64,000 nt of DNA from the NCBI GenBank assembly GCA_040112665.1, contig CP157796.1, positions 1,118,813 to 1,182,812 on the forward strand, in the 5' to 3' direction. The notes under the pieces are model-generated. The model was given only the letters and a program-made list of their open reading frames with translations. It was not told where the DNA came from and made no database searches. This stretch comes from Oceanicaulis sp. (GTDB lineage: Bacteria > Pseudomonadota > Alphaproteobacteria > Caulobacterales > Maricaulaceae). Position 1 is the stretch's first letter, and each line of letters opens with the position of its first letter. Shown piece after piece: positions 8,002-16,590 of the stretch. A program made the translations under genes and the position numbers.

Positions 8002-8940
8002 ATGACCGACATTCTCGGCGCGAACGGACAGCCTCATCAGTCTGGCGCGGCCCCGGCGGGCGCAGGCGGCGGCGATCTCGTCAAGGACGGGACCGATCGG
8101 AGCTTCATGACCGACGTGATCGAGCCCTCTCAGGAGGTCCCGGTGCTGGTCGATTTCTGGGCGCCGTGGTGCGGCCCCTGCCGCCAGCTCGGCCCGGTGA
8201 TCGAGAAGACGGTGCTGGCCGCCAAGGGCGCGGTGAAGCTCGTCAAGGTCAATATCGACGAAAACCCCGGCGTTGCCGGCCAGCTGCGCATCCAGTCCAT
8301 TCCGGCCGTGATCGCGTTCAAGGACGGCCAGCCGATCGACGGCTTCATGGGCGCGCTGCCTGAAAGCCAGATCAAGGAGTTCATCGCCCGGGTGTCGGGT
8401 CAGGTCTCCGGCGAGGATGTCGAGGCGCTGATCGAGCGCGCGAACGCCGCGCTGGCCCAGGGCGACGCGGGCGGTGCGGCGCAGGATTTCGCCGCCGCCC
8501 TGCAGATGGATCGCGAGCATCCCGAGGCGCTCGCCGGCATGGCGCGCATCCATCTCTCCCAGGGCGACCGGGAGCAGGCCGAGGCGTTCCTTAACGCCGT
8601 GCCCGAGCCGAAGAAGACCCATCCGGCGGTCGCCTCGGTGCGCGCCTCGATGGAGCTCGCCGCCGAGGCTGGCGAAGCCAAGAATCTCGACGAAGCTGAA
8701 GACCTCGCAAAGCGCTACGCCAAGAGCCCCGAAGCGCATTTCGAGCTCGGCCGGTCGCGGCTGGCGGCGGGCGACGCCGGCGGCGCGATCGACGCGCTTC
8801 TGGACTCCATCGGGCTCGACCGCGACTGGAACGAGGCCGCCGCCCGCAAGTTGCTCCTTCGGGTGTTCGACGCCGCCGGTCCCGACGATCCCATGGTCAA
8901 GGCGGGCCGCCGGCGGTTGTCCTCGCTCCTGTTCTCGTAA
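8002..8940 (+). CDS. cnoX: CnoX/YbbN-type thioredoxin-TPR co-chaperone
   Basis: A 312-residue protein. Residues about 40-135 are a thioredoxin fold with WAPWCGPC at about 55 and the cis-proline in IQSIPAVIAF. The remainder is a TPR-like helical domain (ALAGMARIHLSQGDREQAEAFL). This architecture defines CnoX (YbbN), a chaperone-redoxin that works with GroEL. The complete CxxC suggests retained oxidoreductase activity, unlike E. coli CnoX (family knowledge). It is followed closely by the Lon-domain gene. Confidence 0.88.
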   Translation: MTDILGANGQPHQSGAAPAGAGGGDLVKDGTDRSFMTDVIEPSQEVPVLVDFWAPWCGPCRQLGPVIEKTVLAAKGAVKLVKVNIDENPGVAGQLRIQSIPAVIAFKDGQPIDGFMGALPESQIKEFIARVSGQVSGEDVEALIERANAALAQGDAGGAAQDFAAALQMDREHPEALAGMARIHLSQGDREQAEAFLNAVPEPKKTHPAVASVRASMELAAEAGEAKNLDEAEDLAKRYAKSPEAHFELGRSRLAAGDAGGAIDALLDSIGLDRDWNEAAARKLLLRVFDAAGPDDPMVKAGRRRLSSLLFS

Positions 8941-9018
8941 GCTCCGCTTGGCGGCGCGCGCCGCCGTGCTAGCTTCCGGGTTCGGAACGCGCCGCATTCG
9001 CAGCCTTGGACCCGCGCC

Positions 9019-9654
9019 ATGACCGACGCCCTCGAACCGCCCGGCGAGCTGCCGCTCTTCCCGATCCGGGGCTGCATCCTGCCGCCCGGCGAGCATCTGC
9101 CGTTGAACGTGTTCGAGCCGCGCTATCTGAACATGGTCGACGACGCCATGGCGGGCGACCGGTATCTGGGCGTCGTCCAGCCCGCCGCGGGCGGGCCGAA
9201 GGAACGGCCTAACCTGCAATCGGTCGGCACGGCGGGGCGGATCGTCAGCCATTCGGAAACCGAGGACGGCCGCTATCTCATCGTGCTCGCCGGCGTGATG
9301 CGCTTCACCCTCGCTGAAGAGCTCGACCGGATGACGCCCTACCGGATGGCGCGGGCGGACTACCGCGATTTCACCGAGGATCTCACCCCCAAGCCGCTGA
9401 CCGGCGCTGACGAACAGGCCGCCTTCCTGACCCGTCTGCGGCGCTTTTTTGCGCTCACGGGCCTCGAAGCGGACTGGGAGTCCATCGAGCGCGCCCCGCT
9501 TCACGCCGTGGTCGACAAGGTCGCCATGGCCGCGCCGTTCGATCCCGAAGCCAAGCAGATGCTGCTGGTCGCGCCGACCCCGGCCGAGCGCGCCGAGCGG
9601 CTGAGCGCCTTTATGGACGCGGCGCTGGATTCCGCCGGTCCGGACCGGGCCTGA
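9019..9654 (+). CDS. Lon substrate-binding-domain protein
   Basis: A 211-residue protein made only of the Lon N-terminal domain: ELPLFPIRGCILPPGEHLPL, NVFEPRYLNMVDDAM and GTAGRIVSHSETEDGRYLIVLAGVMRF. It has no ATPase or protease domain. Such stand-alone domains are widespread in alphaproteobacteria and of uncertain role, possibly substrate recognition. It is co-directional with the thioredoxin gene 78 bases upstream and the Trm112 gene 48 bases downstream. Confidence 0.9.
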   Translation: MTDALEPPGELPLFPIRGCILPPGEHLPLNVFEPRYLNMVDDAMAGDRYLGVVQPAAGGPKERPNLQSVGTAGRIVSHSETEDGRYLIVLAGVMRFTLAEELDRMTPYRMARADYRDFTEDLTPKPLTGADEQAAFLTRLRRFFALTGLEADWESIERAPLHAVVDKVAMAAPFDPEAKQMLLVAPTPAERAERLSAFMDAALDSAGPDRA

Positions 9655-9702
9655 GAGGCCGCATCTGGACGCCGCCGCCCCCGCCGCGTAAGAGCTTTCC
9701 TC

Positions 9703-9900
9703 ATGAGCGACACTCAAGACACCGCCCACAGCGTCGATCCGAAGCTGCTGGAGATCCTCGTCTGCCCGGTCACCCGCGGCCCGCTGGACTATGACCGGAC
9801 GGCGAACGAGCTGGTCTCGAAATCGGCCGGTCTCGCCTATCCGATCCGCGAGGGCGTGCCGATCATGCTGCCCGAGGAAGCCCGCAAGCTGGACGGCTGA
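9703..9900 (+). CDS. Trm112/YcaR-like small protein
   Basis: A 65-residue protein with [18 protein letters not shown] and the C-terminal [18 protein letters not shown] typical of the bacterial Trm112 (UPF0434) family. Only one cysteine of the usual zinc site is present, as in many bacterial members. In eukaryotes Trm112 activates methyltransferases; the bacterial role is unclear. It lies in a tight run with the Lon-domain and DUF971 genes. Confidence 0.9.
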   Translation: MSDTQDTAHSVDPKLLEILVCPVTRGPLDYDRTANELVSKSAGLAYPIREGVPIMLPEEARKLDG

Positions 9901-9903
9901 GCC

Positions 9904-10254
9904 ATGGCGTCCGCCGATCGTCCCTGGCCGGAAAAACTCGTCTTCAGACGCGGCGCGAAAGCGCTCGACATCGCCTTCGAGAGCGGCGAGCGCTTCGAGA
10001 TTCCGTTCGAGCTGTTGCGCGTGGAAAGCCCCTCGGCCGAGGTTCAGGGCCACGCCCCGCACCAGAAACAGCTGGTCAGGGACAAGCAAGACGTGCTCGT
10101 CGAGGAGGCCGAGCCGGTCGGCCGCTACGCGGTGCGCCTGAAATTCTCCGACGGCCACGCCTCGGGCATCTATTCCTGGGATTATCTGTACGCGCTCGGC
10201 GAGAACGCGGATGCGCTGATGGCGGAGTACCGCCAGGCGCTCGCGGGGCGCTAG
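9904..10254 (+). CDS. DUF971 domain protein
   Basis: A 116-residue protein matching DUF971 (gamma-butyrobetaine hydroxylase-like N-terminal domain): AKALDIAFESGERFEIPFELLRVESPSAEVQGH and YAVRLKFSDGHASGIYSWDYLYAL. Stand-alone members are common next to small Fe-S or redox genes; function is uncertain. The gene starts three bases after the Trm112 gene's stop and its end overlaps by four bases the convergent LytTR gene. Confidence 0.88.
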   Translation: MASADRPWPEKLVFRRGAKALDIAFESGERFEIPFELLRVESPSAEVQGHAPHQKQLVRDKQDVLVEEAEPVGRYAVRLKFSDGHASGIYSWDYLYALGENADALMAEYRQALAGR

Positions 10255-11069
10255 AGTCCGGAACGATAGCGCCGGCTGACCGGCAGCACCGATCCGTCCG
10301 ACAGGCGCGCCTCGGCCTCCCCGCCGCCGGTGGGGACGATTTCGCGCAGATGGCCGCGCGCGGCGAGATGGGAGCGGTGCAGCCGCACCGGATCCGCGCC
10401 CGCCTCGGCCATCAGGGTTTCAAGGCCTGAAAGCGTGATCCGCGCCAGATGCGCGCCGGAGGCGGTGCGCACCTCGGCGTAATTGCCCTGCGCGCTCGCC
10501 GCGACGATCTCGCCGGCGGGCAGGCGGATCTCCCGCCCGCCGCTTTTGAGCACCACCATCCGGTCGGCCCGCGCCGCGCGGCCGGCGGCGGCGGCCGCCG
10601 CCAGCGCCTCCTCGCGTTCGCGCGACAGAGCGAGCGTCACCAGCATGATCGCATAGCTCAGAAGATCCTTGCGGTATTCGTAGAGCGCATCGGTCAGCGG
10701 GGCGTCGAACGCCTCGTAGGGCTTGGAGAACAGGACCGGCCAGAGCAGCGCGCGCAATCCCATCATCAGCCCGACATGGGCGAGGCTGAACGCGACCGAG
10801 CCGATGAGGTGCGCGGGCAGCGCCGCCGTCCAGGCGTCCAGCCGGGGCGGAACCCGGCGCTCCAGCCAGGCCACCGCGGGAAACAGCAACACGATGAACA
10901 GCGTGCTGACGCCCTCGAGCACGAAGGCCTCGACCAGCGAGCCCGGATAGCCGGTGCGCGTCCAGTCGGTATGGGCGCTGAAACTGTTGACGATCCAGAA
11001 CGCCCCGGCGAGCGCGGCGTAAAGCGCCCAGGCCTTGCGGGCGGCGCGGTGTTCGATCGGCGGGGTCAT
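10251..11069 (-). CDS. Membrane-anchored LytTR-family transcriptional regulator
   Basis: A 272-residue protein. The first 150 residues hold four hydrophobic helices (WALYAALAGAFWIVNSF, STLFIVLLFPAVAWL, LPAHLIGSVAFSLAHVGLMM, DLLSYAIMLVTLAL). The C-terminal 100 residues form a LytTR DNA-binding domain (VVASAQGNYAEVRTASGAHLARITLSGLE and RLHRSHLAARGHL). It probably senses a membrane signal and binds DNA directly, without a phosphoacceptor domain. It is divergent from the acyltransferase gene, with a candidate LytTR site between. I choose the ATG at 11069 over the TTG at 11075. Confidence 0.85.
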   Translation of the reverse strand: MTPPIEHRAARKAWALYAALAGAFWIVNSFSAHTDWTRTGYPGSLVEAFVLEGVSTLFIVLLFPAVAWLERRVPPRLDAWTAALPAHLIGSVAFSLAHVGLMMGLRALLWPVLFSKPYEAFDAPLTDALYEYRKDLLSYAIMLVTLALSREREEALAAAAAAGRAARADRMVVLKSGGREIRLPAGEIVAASAQGNYAEVRTASGAHLARITLSGLETLMAEAGADPVRLHRSHLAARGHLREIVPTGGGEAEARLSDGSVLPVSRRYRSGL

Positions 11070-11107
11070 AAGCAAAGAGTGCCGTGCGCCGGTGCTTCGC
11101 GCCAGCG

Positions 11108-11139
11108 CCGCTCGTCACGCGCAGACCGCCGTTCGTCAC
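11108..11139. promoter_or_regulatory. Candidate LytTR operator (two direct repeats)
   Basis: Two near-identical 11-base direct repeats, CCGCTCGTCAC (11108-11118) and CCGTTCGTCAC (11129-11139), start exactly 21 bases apart, two helical turns. Paired direct repeats with this spacing are the known binding mode of LytTR proteins, and CCGTTCGTC is the published core for AlgR. The pair lies between the LytTR gene and the divergent acyltransferase gene. Function is inferred. Confidence 0.6.
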
Positions 11140-11243
11140 AGGGCTTCATCCGCCGGTCCCGCGGGCGCGGCGGGCGTCACCGGGCGGGAGCGAAAAAGGC
11201 GAGCGCGCGGCAGGGTGGGCGCGATCTTTCAAGGAACGCGCCC

Positions 11244-12416
11244 ATGACCTCCGCCAATCCTTCCGCTTCGCTCAGCCCCGGCCGACGCCATGATCTCGAC
11301 TGGCTCAGGATCGGCGCCTTCACCCTGCTGATCGCCTATCATTGCGGGATGTATTTCAACACCGAGGGCTGGCACGCCAAGAGCGTGCACGCCAGCGCGG
11401 CGATCGAGCCCGTGATGTGGCTGTCGAGCCCGTGGCGGCTGTCGCTTCTGTTCTTCATCTCCGGCGTGGCGATGCGCTATCTGCTCGACAAGCGCGGCGC
11501 GGGCGCGTTCGCCGTCGACCGGGTCTGGCGGCTGGCCCCGGTGATCGTGTTCGGCATGGCGGTGATCGTCCCGCCCCAGACCTGGGCGGAGTTGCGCGCC
11601 GCCGGCGTGATCGGGGCGCAGTGGCGGGACTTCCTGCCTTACTGGACGGTGTTCGGCGGGCCGTGGGAGGTCGCCACGCCGACCTGGAACCATCTGTGGT
11701 ACGTCGTCTATCTGCTCGTCTACGCGCTCATCCTCGCCGTGCTGCATCCGCTGCTGAAGCGCGCAGGCGAGGGCGCCGAACCGGTCCTGTTTCACCGGGC
11801 CGCCGTGCTGATCGCACCGGCCGCCGTGTTCCTGGCCGTGCGCTTCGGCCTCGCCGCGCGATACCCGACCACCCACGCGCTTTGGGGCGACTGGGCGAAC
11901 CACGCCCAGAGCCTGTTCATCGTGCTCTACGGCTATGCGGCGGCGAAGTCCGAGCGCTTCTGGCGGGCGGTGGACGCGCTCTTCCCGCTTGTTGCAGGAT
12001 TCGCGCTGGTCCTCGGCACCGGTCTGTTCCTCGCCTATCTCGACTGGGACGCGACGGCGGAGAACGCCCTCGCCGCCTGGACCGCAAGGATCGCGCGGCC
12101 GGTCTTCGCCTGGATGGTGATCCTGGCTCTGCTGGGTGCGGCGCGGCGCTGGTTCACCAACGACAACGCGGCCCGGCGCTATCTCAGCGAGGCGGTGTTT
12201 CCGTATTACATCCTGCACCAGACGATCACGGTCACGGCCGGCTACGCGCTCACATTCGCCGGGCTGTCTGTTTGGGGCGAAGCGGTGATCCTCATCGGCG
12301 CGACGGTGCTGGGCTGCGCGATCGGCTACGAGATCGTCCGGCGGACCGGCCCGTTGCGGATCGTGTTCGGCCTGAAGCCGGCCCTGATCGCTCAGACGAA
12401 GGTGGCGCCCGTCTGA
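11244..12416 (+). CDS. Acyltransferase 3 family membrane protein
   Basis: A 390-residue integral membrane protein with about ten transmembrane helices. It carries the family N-terminus DLDWLRIGAFTLLIAYHCGMYF (with the conserved His), the SLLFFISGVAMRYLL segment and RVWRLAPVIVFG. Members O-acylate glycans or lipids at the cytoplasmic membrane; the OpgC-like branch modifies periplasmic glucans. The exact substrate is not readable. It is divergent from the LytTR regulator, which is the obvious candidate controller. Confidence 0.85.
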   Translation: MTSANPSASLSPGRRHDLDWLRIGAFTLLIAYHCGMYFNTEGWHAKSVHASAAIEPVMWLSSPWRLSLLFFISGVAMRYLLDKRGAGAFAVDRVWRLAPVIVFGMAVIVPPQTWAELRAAGVIGAQWRDFLPYWTVFGGPWEVATPTWNHLWYVVYLLVYALILAVLHPLLKRAGEGAEPVLFHRAAVLIAPAAVFLAVRFGLAARYPTTHALWGDWANHAQSLFIVLYGYAAAKSERFWRAVDALFPLVAGFALVLGTGLFLAYLDWDATAENALAAWTARIARPVFAWMVILALLGAARRWFTNDNAARRYLSEAVFPYYILHQTITVTAGYALTFAGLSVWGEAVILIGATVLGCAIGYEIVRRTGPLRIVFGLKPALIAQTKVAPV

Positions 12417-12424
12417 GCGTTAGC

Positions 12425-13222
12425 TCAGACAAATATCGCCACCGTCTGACGGCCTTTCGCCACGCAGCGGCCGACGGCGTTCCAGATCGTCATGTCCTGG
12501 CTGGAATGGCCGCGCTCGGTCTGGTCGGCGCGCGCTTCGAGCAGCCACCAGCCCTCCTCGGTTTCCGGCGGCTCGCCGAGAAAATCGATCATCCAGGTCA
12601 TCGAGGACAGCGGCGCGAAGGTCTGAAGCATCGTGCACGCCGCCGGCGGCAGGGCGTCCGCAAGGCAGAGAAGCGCCAGCGGGTGCGTCCGGCTTTCAGG
12701 ATCGGCGTGACGCACCCAGGCGCGCTCGACCGGCTCGGACGCGCCCGAGAAGGGGGCCGTGTCGCTCGCCCAGACGAATTCGAAGCGGCGCGTGAATTCA
12801 GGCGCGCCGTCGGGAAAGACCAGCGGCGCCGCGTCCGGTCCTGGCGGCGCGGCGCCGGCCGGCAGGGCGGGCCCCTCGTAGTCCAGCACGGAATCCCGTC
12901 CGCCGGAGAAGGTGAAGACCGCTTCGACGCCGATCCCGGCCTCGGAGCTGAGCCGTGTGCGCACCGCGCTGGCGGTGCGCCCCTCGCGCAGCAGCTCGCT
13001 TGTCACCTCCAGCCGGCCGGCGCTGGGGCCGACGAAACTGATCATCGCGCTGCGCAGGGGCCGGCCCGGCGCAGCCTTGCGCTCGGCGGCGGCCAGGCAC
13101 AGCGCGGCGGTCAGCCCGCCATAGGCGGTGCGTCCTTGCGTCCAGCCCGGCCCCGGCTCGACCAACAGGCCGTCGCCGGTGATCTCTGCGGTCTTAATCA
13201 GGTCGGCGAGGCTGAGGCTCAT
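12425..13222 (-). CDS. Acyl-CoA thioesterase-like protein (double hotdog, TesB type)
   Basis: A 265-residue protein with two hotdog halves: GWTQGRTAYGGLTAALCLAAAER in the first and RTHPLALLCLADALPPAA ... TWMIDFL in the second, as in 4HBT_3/TesB-like thioesterases. The expected activity is hydrolysis of acyl-CoA in the cytosol. The ATG at 13222 places the first conserved strand near residue 25; the upstream frame to 13492 is not conserved-looking. The gene is preceded by two palindromes (13246-13276), suggesting local repressor control. Confidence 0.8.
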   Translation of the reverse strand: MSLSLADLIKTAEITGDGLLVEPGPGWTQGRTAYGGLTAALCLAAAERKAAPGRPLRSAMISFVGPSAGRLEVTSELLREGRTASAVRTRLSSEAGIGVEAVFTFSGGRDSVLDYEGPALPAGAAPPGPDAAPLVFPDGAPEFTRRFEFVWASDTAPFSGASEPVERAWVRHADPESRTHPLALLCLADALPPAACTMLQTFAPLSSMTWMIDFLGEPPETEEGWWLLEARADQTERGHSSQDMTIWNAVGRCVAKGRQTVAIFV

Positions 13223-13245
13223 GGGGAGGGGTCCTTTCTCGGGCG

Positions 13246-13276
13246 GTGAACGCTGTTCACTCTTGAGCGCACTCAA
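13246..13276. promoter_or_regulatory. Double palindrome upstream of the thioesterase gene
   Basis: GTGAACGCTGTTCAC at 13246-13260 is a perfect palindrome with a 3-base centre. TTGAG-CGCA-CTCAA follows at 13263-13276. Both lie 24-54 bases upstream of the thioesterase start, the usual place for a TetR- or GntR-type operator. The cognate regulator is not in the window. Confidence 0.55.
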
Positions 13277-13484
13277 CACGAGCCGGCCCGGCGTCGCAAG
13301 GCGGGTCGATGAAAGATTGAGGCGACGAACCCTGTGGGTTCGCAAGGGCGACCGCCCGCCCGGACCCCGGCCGCAGGCCGGGGGAGGATCGACCGAGCGG
13401 AGGCGAGGGAGACCGGTGAAAACTGCACGCTGCATGAACGCGCGGGCCTTCAAAGCGCCCCGATCACCGCGTACACACGGCGTC

Positions 13485-14360
13485 ATGAACATGATCGCCC
13501 TCTTCCTTCCGGCCGCCCTGTCTTTCTTCGCCGGAGACGGGACCGCCCCTTCGCAGGCCCTCGCCCCGTTCGCCGACGCCTATGCGCGCGCGGCCGAGAC
13601 GAGCGCCGCCCAGCAACCCGCCGCACCCGCGGCAGAGACCGCGATCGCCAGCGTGCTGGCGGTCCAGCCCGCGCCTGAAACGCGGGAGGCCGAGGCGGAA
13701 GCCGAGCCTCAATCCGAATCTCAGGGCGAACCGGCCGAGGCCGAGCCGCTTCCCGCGCCCGAAACGGTCGCCGCCCAGACCGGTCCGCAGATGAGCGAGA
13801 CCGAAGCGGCGCGCGCGCGGGCCTGGTTCGAGGGCGTGCAGACGCTGCGCGGCCGGTTCACGCAGATCTCGCCCGACGGCAGCCAGACCGCAGGCGATCT
13901 GGCGCTTCAGCGTCCGGGCCGCGTGCGGTTCGACTATGACGATCCGAGCCCGGTCCTGCTGGTGGCCGACGGCGCGACCGTGGCGATCGCCGATTTCGAT
14001 CTCGAGACCGTGGACCGCGCGCCGATCTCGGCCACCCCGCTGCGCTTTCTGCTCGGCGACAGCGAAGCGATCGAAGCCGCGGTCACCGAAGCCGGGCGCG
14101 CGCAAGGCAAGCTCTACATCACCCTCACCGATCCTGACGGCGAGGTGGACGGGCGGCTGACCCTGGTCTTCGCCGATCCGGACGCGTCCGCGCCGGCCGA
14201 GGCCATGGTGCTCGAAGGCTGGTATGCGGTGGACGCGATGGGCGGGCTCACCGAAGTCTCGCTCACAGGTCTAGAGCGCGGCGTCCGGCTCGACCCCCGC
14301 CTCTTCGTCCTGGACGACGAGGACGTGCAGGCCGACGACCGGCGGCGCGGGCGGCGGTAA
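13485..14360 (+). CDS. LolA-like outer-membrane lipoprotein carrier
   Basis: A 291-residue protein. The N-terminus is a short hydrophobic signal (MNMIALFLPAALSFFAGDG). Residues about 35-105 form an Ala/Pro/Glu-rich linker without predicted fold. The LolA fold follows: ARAWFEGVQTLRGRFTQISPDG, GDLALQRPGRVRFDYDDPSPVLLVADG and TPLRFLLGD. LolA carries lipoproteins across the periplasm. The long acidic linker between signal and domain is unusual; LolA is normally about 200 residues. The start at 13485 is favoured because the hydrophobic stretch then begins at residue 3. Confidence 0.82.
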   Translation: MNMIALFLPAALSFFAGDGTAPSQALAPFADAYARAAETSAAQQPAAPAAETAIASVLAVQPAPETREAEAEAEPQSESQGEPAEAEPLPAPETVAAQTGPQMSETEAARARAWFEGVQTLRGRFTQISPDGSQTAGDLALQRPGRVRFDYDDPSPVLLVADGATVAIADFDLETVDRAPISATPLRFLLGDSEAIEAAVTEAGRAQGKLYITLTDPDGEVDGRLTLVFADPDASAPAEAMVLEGWYAVDAMGGLTEVSLTGLERGVRLDPRLFVLDDEDVQADDRRRGRR

Positions 14361-14366
14361 GACCGC

Positions 14367-14828
14367 TCAGCGCGAGGGCGGGCTGGGCGCGACCGCGCAC
14401 CAGTCCCGCTCCTGCCCGTAGGGGCTGGCGAGATCGGCTGCGATCAGCGCGTCGGACAGATCCGCGCCGTCCGCGCGCCCGATCCGGGCGATCACCCGGC
14501 CGGCGAAACTGCCCAGATCGATCTCGGTCAGCGAAATGCGGACATAGCCCGCCTCGCCGGTCAGCCAGGCGTCGGTGAAGGCCTTCGCGTCCTCGCCGCG
14601 CGCCCGCTCGGCCTCGCAGCCGGGCCGGAACGTCTCCGGCGTGTCCGCCCCGCCCAGCCTGACGCGGGTCTCCACATAATGGCCCGGCCAGATATTGGCG
14701 CGCACGGCGATCGTGTCCCCGTCGATCACGCGGACGATCTCGGCGGGTACAGGCCCAGGTAGCGGCTCTGCGACCGCAGCGGGCGTCAGGAGCAAAATAC
14801 ACCCGTATAAGGCGCACAGTCTCATCAT
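14367..14828 (-). CDS. Secreted staphylococcal-nuclease-like protein
   Basis: A 153-residue protein with a signal peptide (LCALYGCILLLTPAAVA) and an SNase-like fold: VRVIDGDTIAV, VRLGGADTPE and VIARIGRADGADLSDALIAADLA. The Asp residues of the calcium site (DGDT, ADTPE) are present. The catalytic Arg of ADTPE-tR is replaced by a different context (TPETFRP), so activity is not certain. It is convergent with the LolA-like gene, 7 bases away. Confidence 0.8.
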   Translation of the reverse strand: MMRLCALYGCILLLTPAAVAEPLPGPVPAEIVRVIDGDTIAVRANIWPGHYVETRVRLGGADTPETFRPGCEAERARGEDAKAFTDAWLTGEAGYVRISLTEIDLGSFAGRVIARIGRADGADLSDALIAADLASPYGQERDWCAVAPSPPSR

Positions 14829-14983
14829 GCGCCCGAGTATAGGAAAATTGTCCGATTCGGAAAAGCCGGAAACCGCTCAGCCGAGTGCGGATTGCAATCC
14901 TGCCTATTCCGGCAGGCCCGGCCGCTCGCAACCGGTCCCGAGCCGCGCTAGCGTTACGGCCAGGCTGTGAAAGGGTCGGACTA

Positions 14984-15202
14984 ATGGCGAAGCACTCGGA
15001 TACTCCCGACGCCGACTGGGAAATCGGGCAACTGGCGGCGACACGCGTCGTGTTCGCGCTGTTGATCAGAAGCGGGGCCGTACCGAAGGAGACGGCGCAG
15101 GCTGTGATCGAAGCCGACATCGAGACCCTCCGCAGGTCGGGCATGAGCAGCCATGGCCTCGAGCCGTTGAAAGCGCTCCTGACGACGCTGAAAAAATTCT
15201 GA
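14984..15202 (+). CDS. Hypothetical protein (72 aa)
   Basis: A small helical protein, MAKHSDTPDADWEIGQLAAT followed by RVVFALLIRSGAVPKETAQAVIEADIETLRRSG. No family is recognised. It has no signal peptide or membrane helix. Base and codon use match the neighbours, and the frame is bounded by the SNase and folC genes. Could be a real orphan gene; evidence is moderate. Confidence 0.5.
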   Translation: MAKHSDTPDADWEIGQLAATRVVFALLIRSGAVPKETAQAVIEADIETLRRSGMSSHGLEPLKALLTTLKKF

Positions 15203-15239
15203 CGGAAGTCCGGCTTCAGCAGCCTGCTCCCCAAACCGC

Positions 15240-16556
15240 TCACCCCGGCGTGGACTGCACCGCTTCGCCCGTGCCGAGCGCCAGCGCTTCGCCGGCGAGG
15301 TAGAGCGAACCGCAGATGACGATGCGGGGTTGGTCGTAGTCTTCCAGCGCGTCGTGGATCGCGGCGATCAGGCCCGAAGCGGTCTGGGCGGGGATGTCGG
15401 CGCCGCGCGCGGCGTCGGCGACGTCCTGGGCGGGTTTGGAGCCTTCCCGGCCGCCCGAGAAGCCGATCGCGATCACGCGTGCGGCGAGCCCGGTGAAATA
15501 GGCGAAATAGCCCGCCGGATCCTTGTTGGCGGAAAACGCGCTGACGAGCACGAGCGGCCGGTCGCCGTCCATCTGGCCCAGGGCGGCGGCGAGGACCTCG
15601 GCGGCGGCGGGATTGTGCCCGCCGTCGAGCCAGAGCTCCGCACCGCGCGCCAAGGCGATCCCGGCCAGCGGCCCGCCGGTCAGCCGCTGCAGCCGCGCCG
15701 GCCAGCGCGCGTTCGCGAGACCCTCCCGCGCCGCGTTTTGGCCGTAGCCGCACACCCGCGCCGCAGCGCAGGCGACCGCGGCGTTGACGATCTGGTGCGG
15801 CCCGGCCAGCGCGGGGCGCGGCAGATCCCAGAGCAGGTCGTCTTCCTGGTAGACCATGCGCCCGTGCTCGGGATGGGCGCTGAACGCCTCGCCCCAGGCG
15901 CGGACCGGCGCGCCGAGCCTCAGCGCGGCGTCGTAAATGACCCGGCGCGCGGCGTCGGGCTGCGGACCGATCACCAGGGGAACGCCGGGCTTGATGATGC
16001 CCGCCTTCTCCGCGGCTATGAGCGCCACCGTGTCGCCGAGGAAGGCCTGATGATCGAGGCCCACCGGCGTGATCACCGTGCATTCGGGCCGGTCGAGCAT
16101 GTTGGTGGCGTCGAGCCGTCCGCCGAGCCCGGTCTCCAGGAACAGCCGGTCGGCCGGGGTTTCGGAAAACAATAGGAACGCCGCCGCCGTGGTCGCTTCG
16201 AAAAACGTGATCGGCGCCTCGCCATTGGCCGCCTCCACGCGGTCGAAGGCGGCCTTCAGCCGCGCGTCGTCGACGATCTCGCCAGAAAGCACGATCCGCT
16301 CGTTGAAGCGCACCAGATGGGGCGAGGTGTAGACATGCACCCGCTCGCCGCTGGCTTCGGCGACAGCCTTGAGAAAGGCTGCGACCGAGCCCTTGCCGTT
16401 GGTCCCTGCGATATGGATCGCAGGCGGCAGGCGGCGCTGGGGGTTTCCCAGCGCGTCGAGCAGGCGGGTCATCCGGTCCAGCGACAGGTCGATGGATTTG
16501 GGGTGCCGGCGCGCCAGCCGCTCCAGCGCGGCGTCGATGGTCTCAGCTGTGCTCAC
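15240..16556 (-). CDS. folC: Bifunctional folylpolyglutamate/dihydrofolate synthase
   Basis: A 438-residue Mur-ligase-family enzyme. It adds glutamate to dihydropteroate and folates. The ATP-binding P-loop IHIAGTNGKGSVAAFL is at about 48-63, followed by VYTSPHLVRFNERI and the central-domain VGLDHQAFLGDTVALIAAEKAGIIKPGVP. The C-terminal ligase domain has WLDGGHNPAAAEVLA. The start is GTG at 16556. It ends the trpF-trpB-trpA-accD-folC run seen in many alphaproteobacteria, 34 bases after accD. Confidence 0.93.
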   Translation of the reverse strand: MSTAETIDAALERLARRHPKSIDLSLDRMTRLLDALGNPQRRLPPAIHIAGTNGKGSVAAFLKAVAEASGERVHVYTSPHLVRFNERIVLSGEIVDDARLKAAFDRVEAANGEAPITFFEATTAAAFLLFSETPADRLFLETGLGGRLDATNMLDRPECTVITPVGLDHQAFLGDTVALIAAEKAGIIKPGVPLVIGPQPDAARRVIYDAALRLGAPVRAWGEAFSAHPEHGRMVYQEDDLLWDLPRPALAGPHQIVNAAVACAAARVCGYGQNAAREGLANARWPARLQRLTGGPLAGIALARGAELWLDGGHNPAAAEVLAAALGQMDGDRPLVLVSAFSANKDPAGYFAYFTGLAARVIAIGFSGGREGSKPAQDVADAARGADIPAQTASGLIAAIHDALEDYDQPRIVICGSLYLAGEALALGTGEAVQSTPG

Positions 16557-16590
16557 GGGGGCTGGTTCCGGCGGGAGTGAGTGGGGCGTC

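Noticed and set aside
7864..10158. A 764-residue minus-strand frame across the thioredoxin, Lon-domain, Trm112 and DUF971 genes
   Set aside because: It lies antisense to four genes with clear family motifs and reads as low-complexity Arg/Gly/Ala sequence.
10449..12416. A 655-residue plus-strand protein with the acyltransferase at its end
   Set aside because: The first 265 residues are antisense to the LytTR gene; the acyltransferase has its own ATG at 11244 after the intergenic region.
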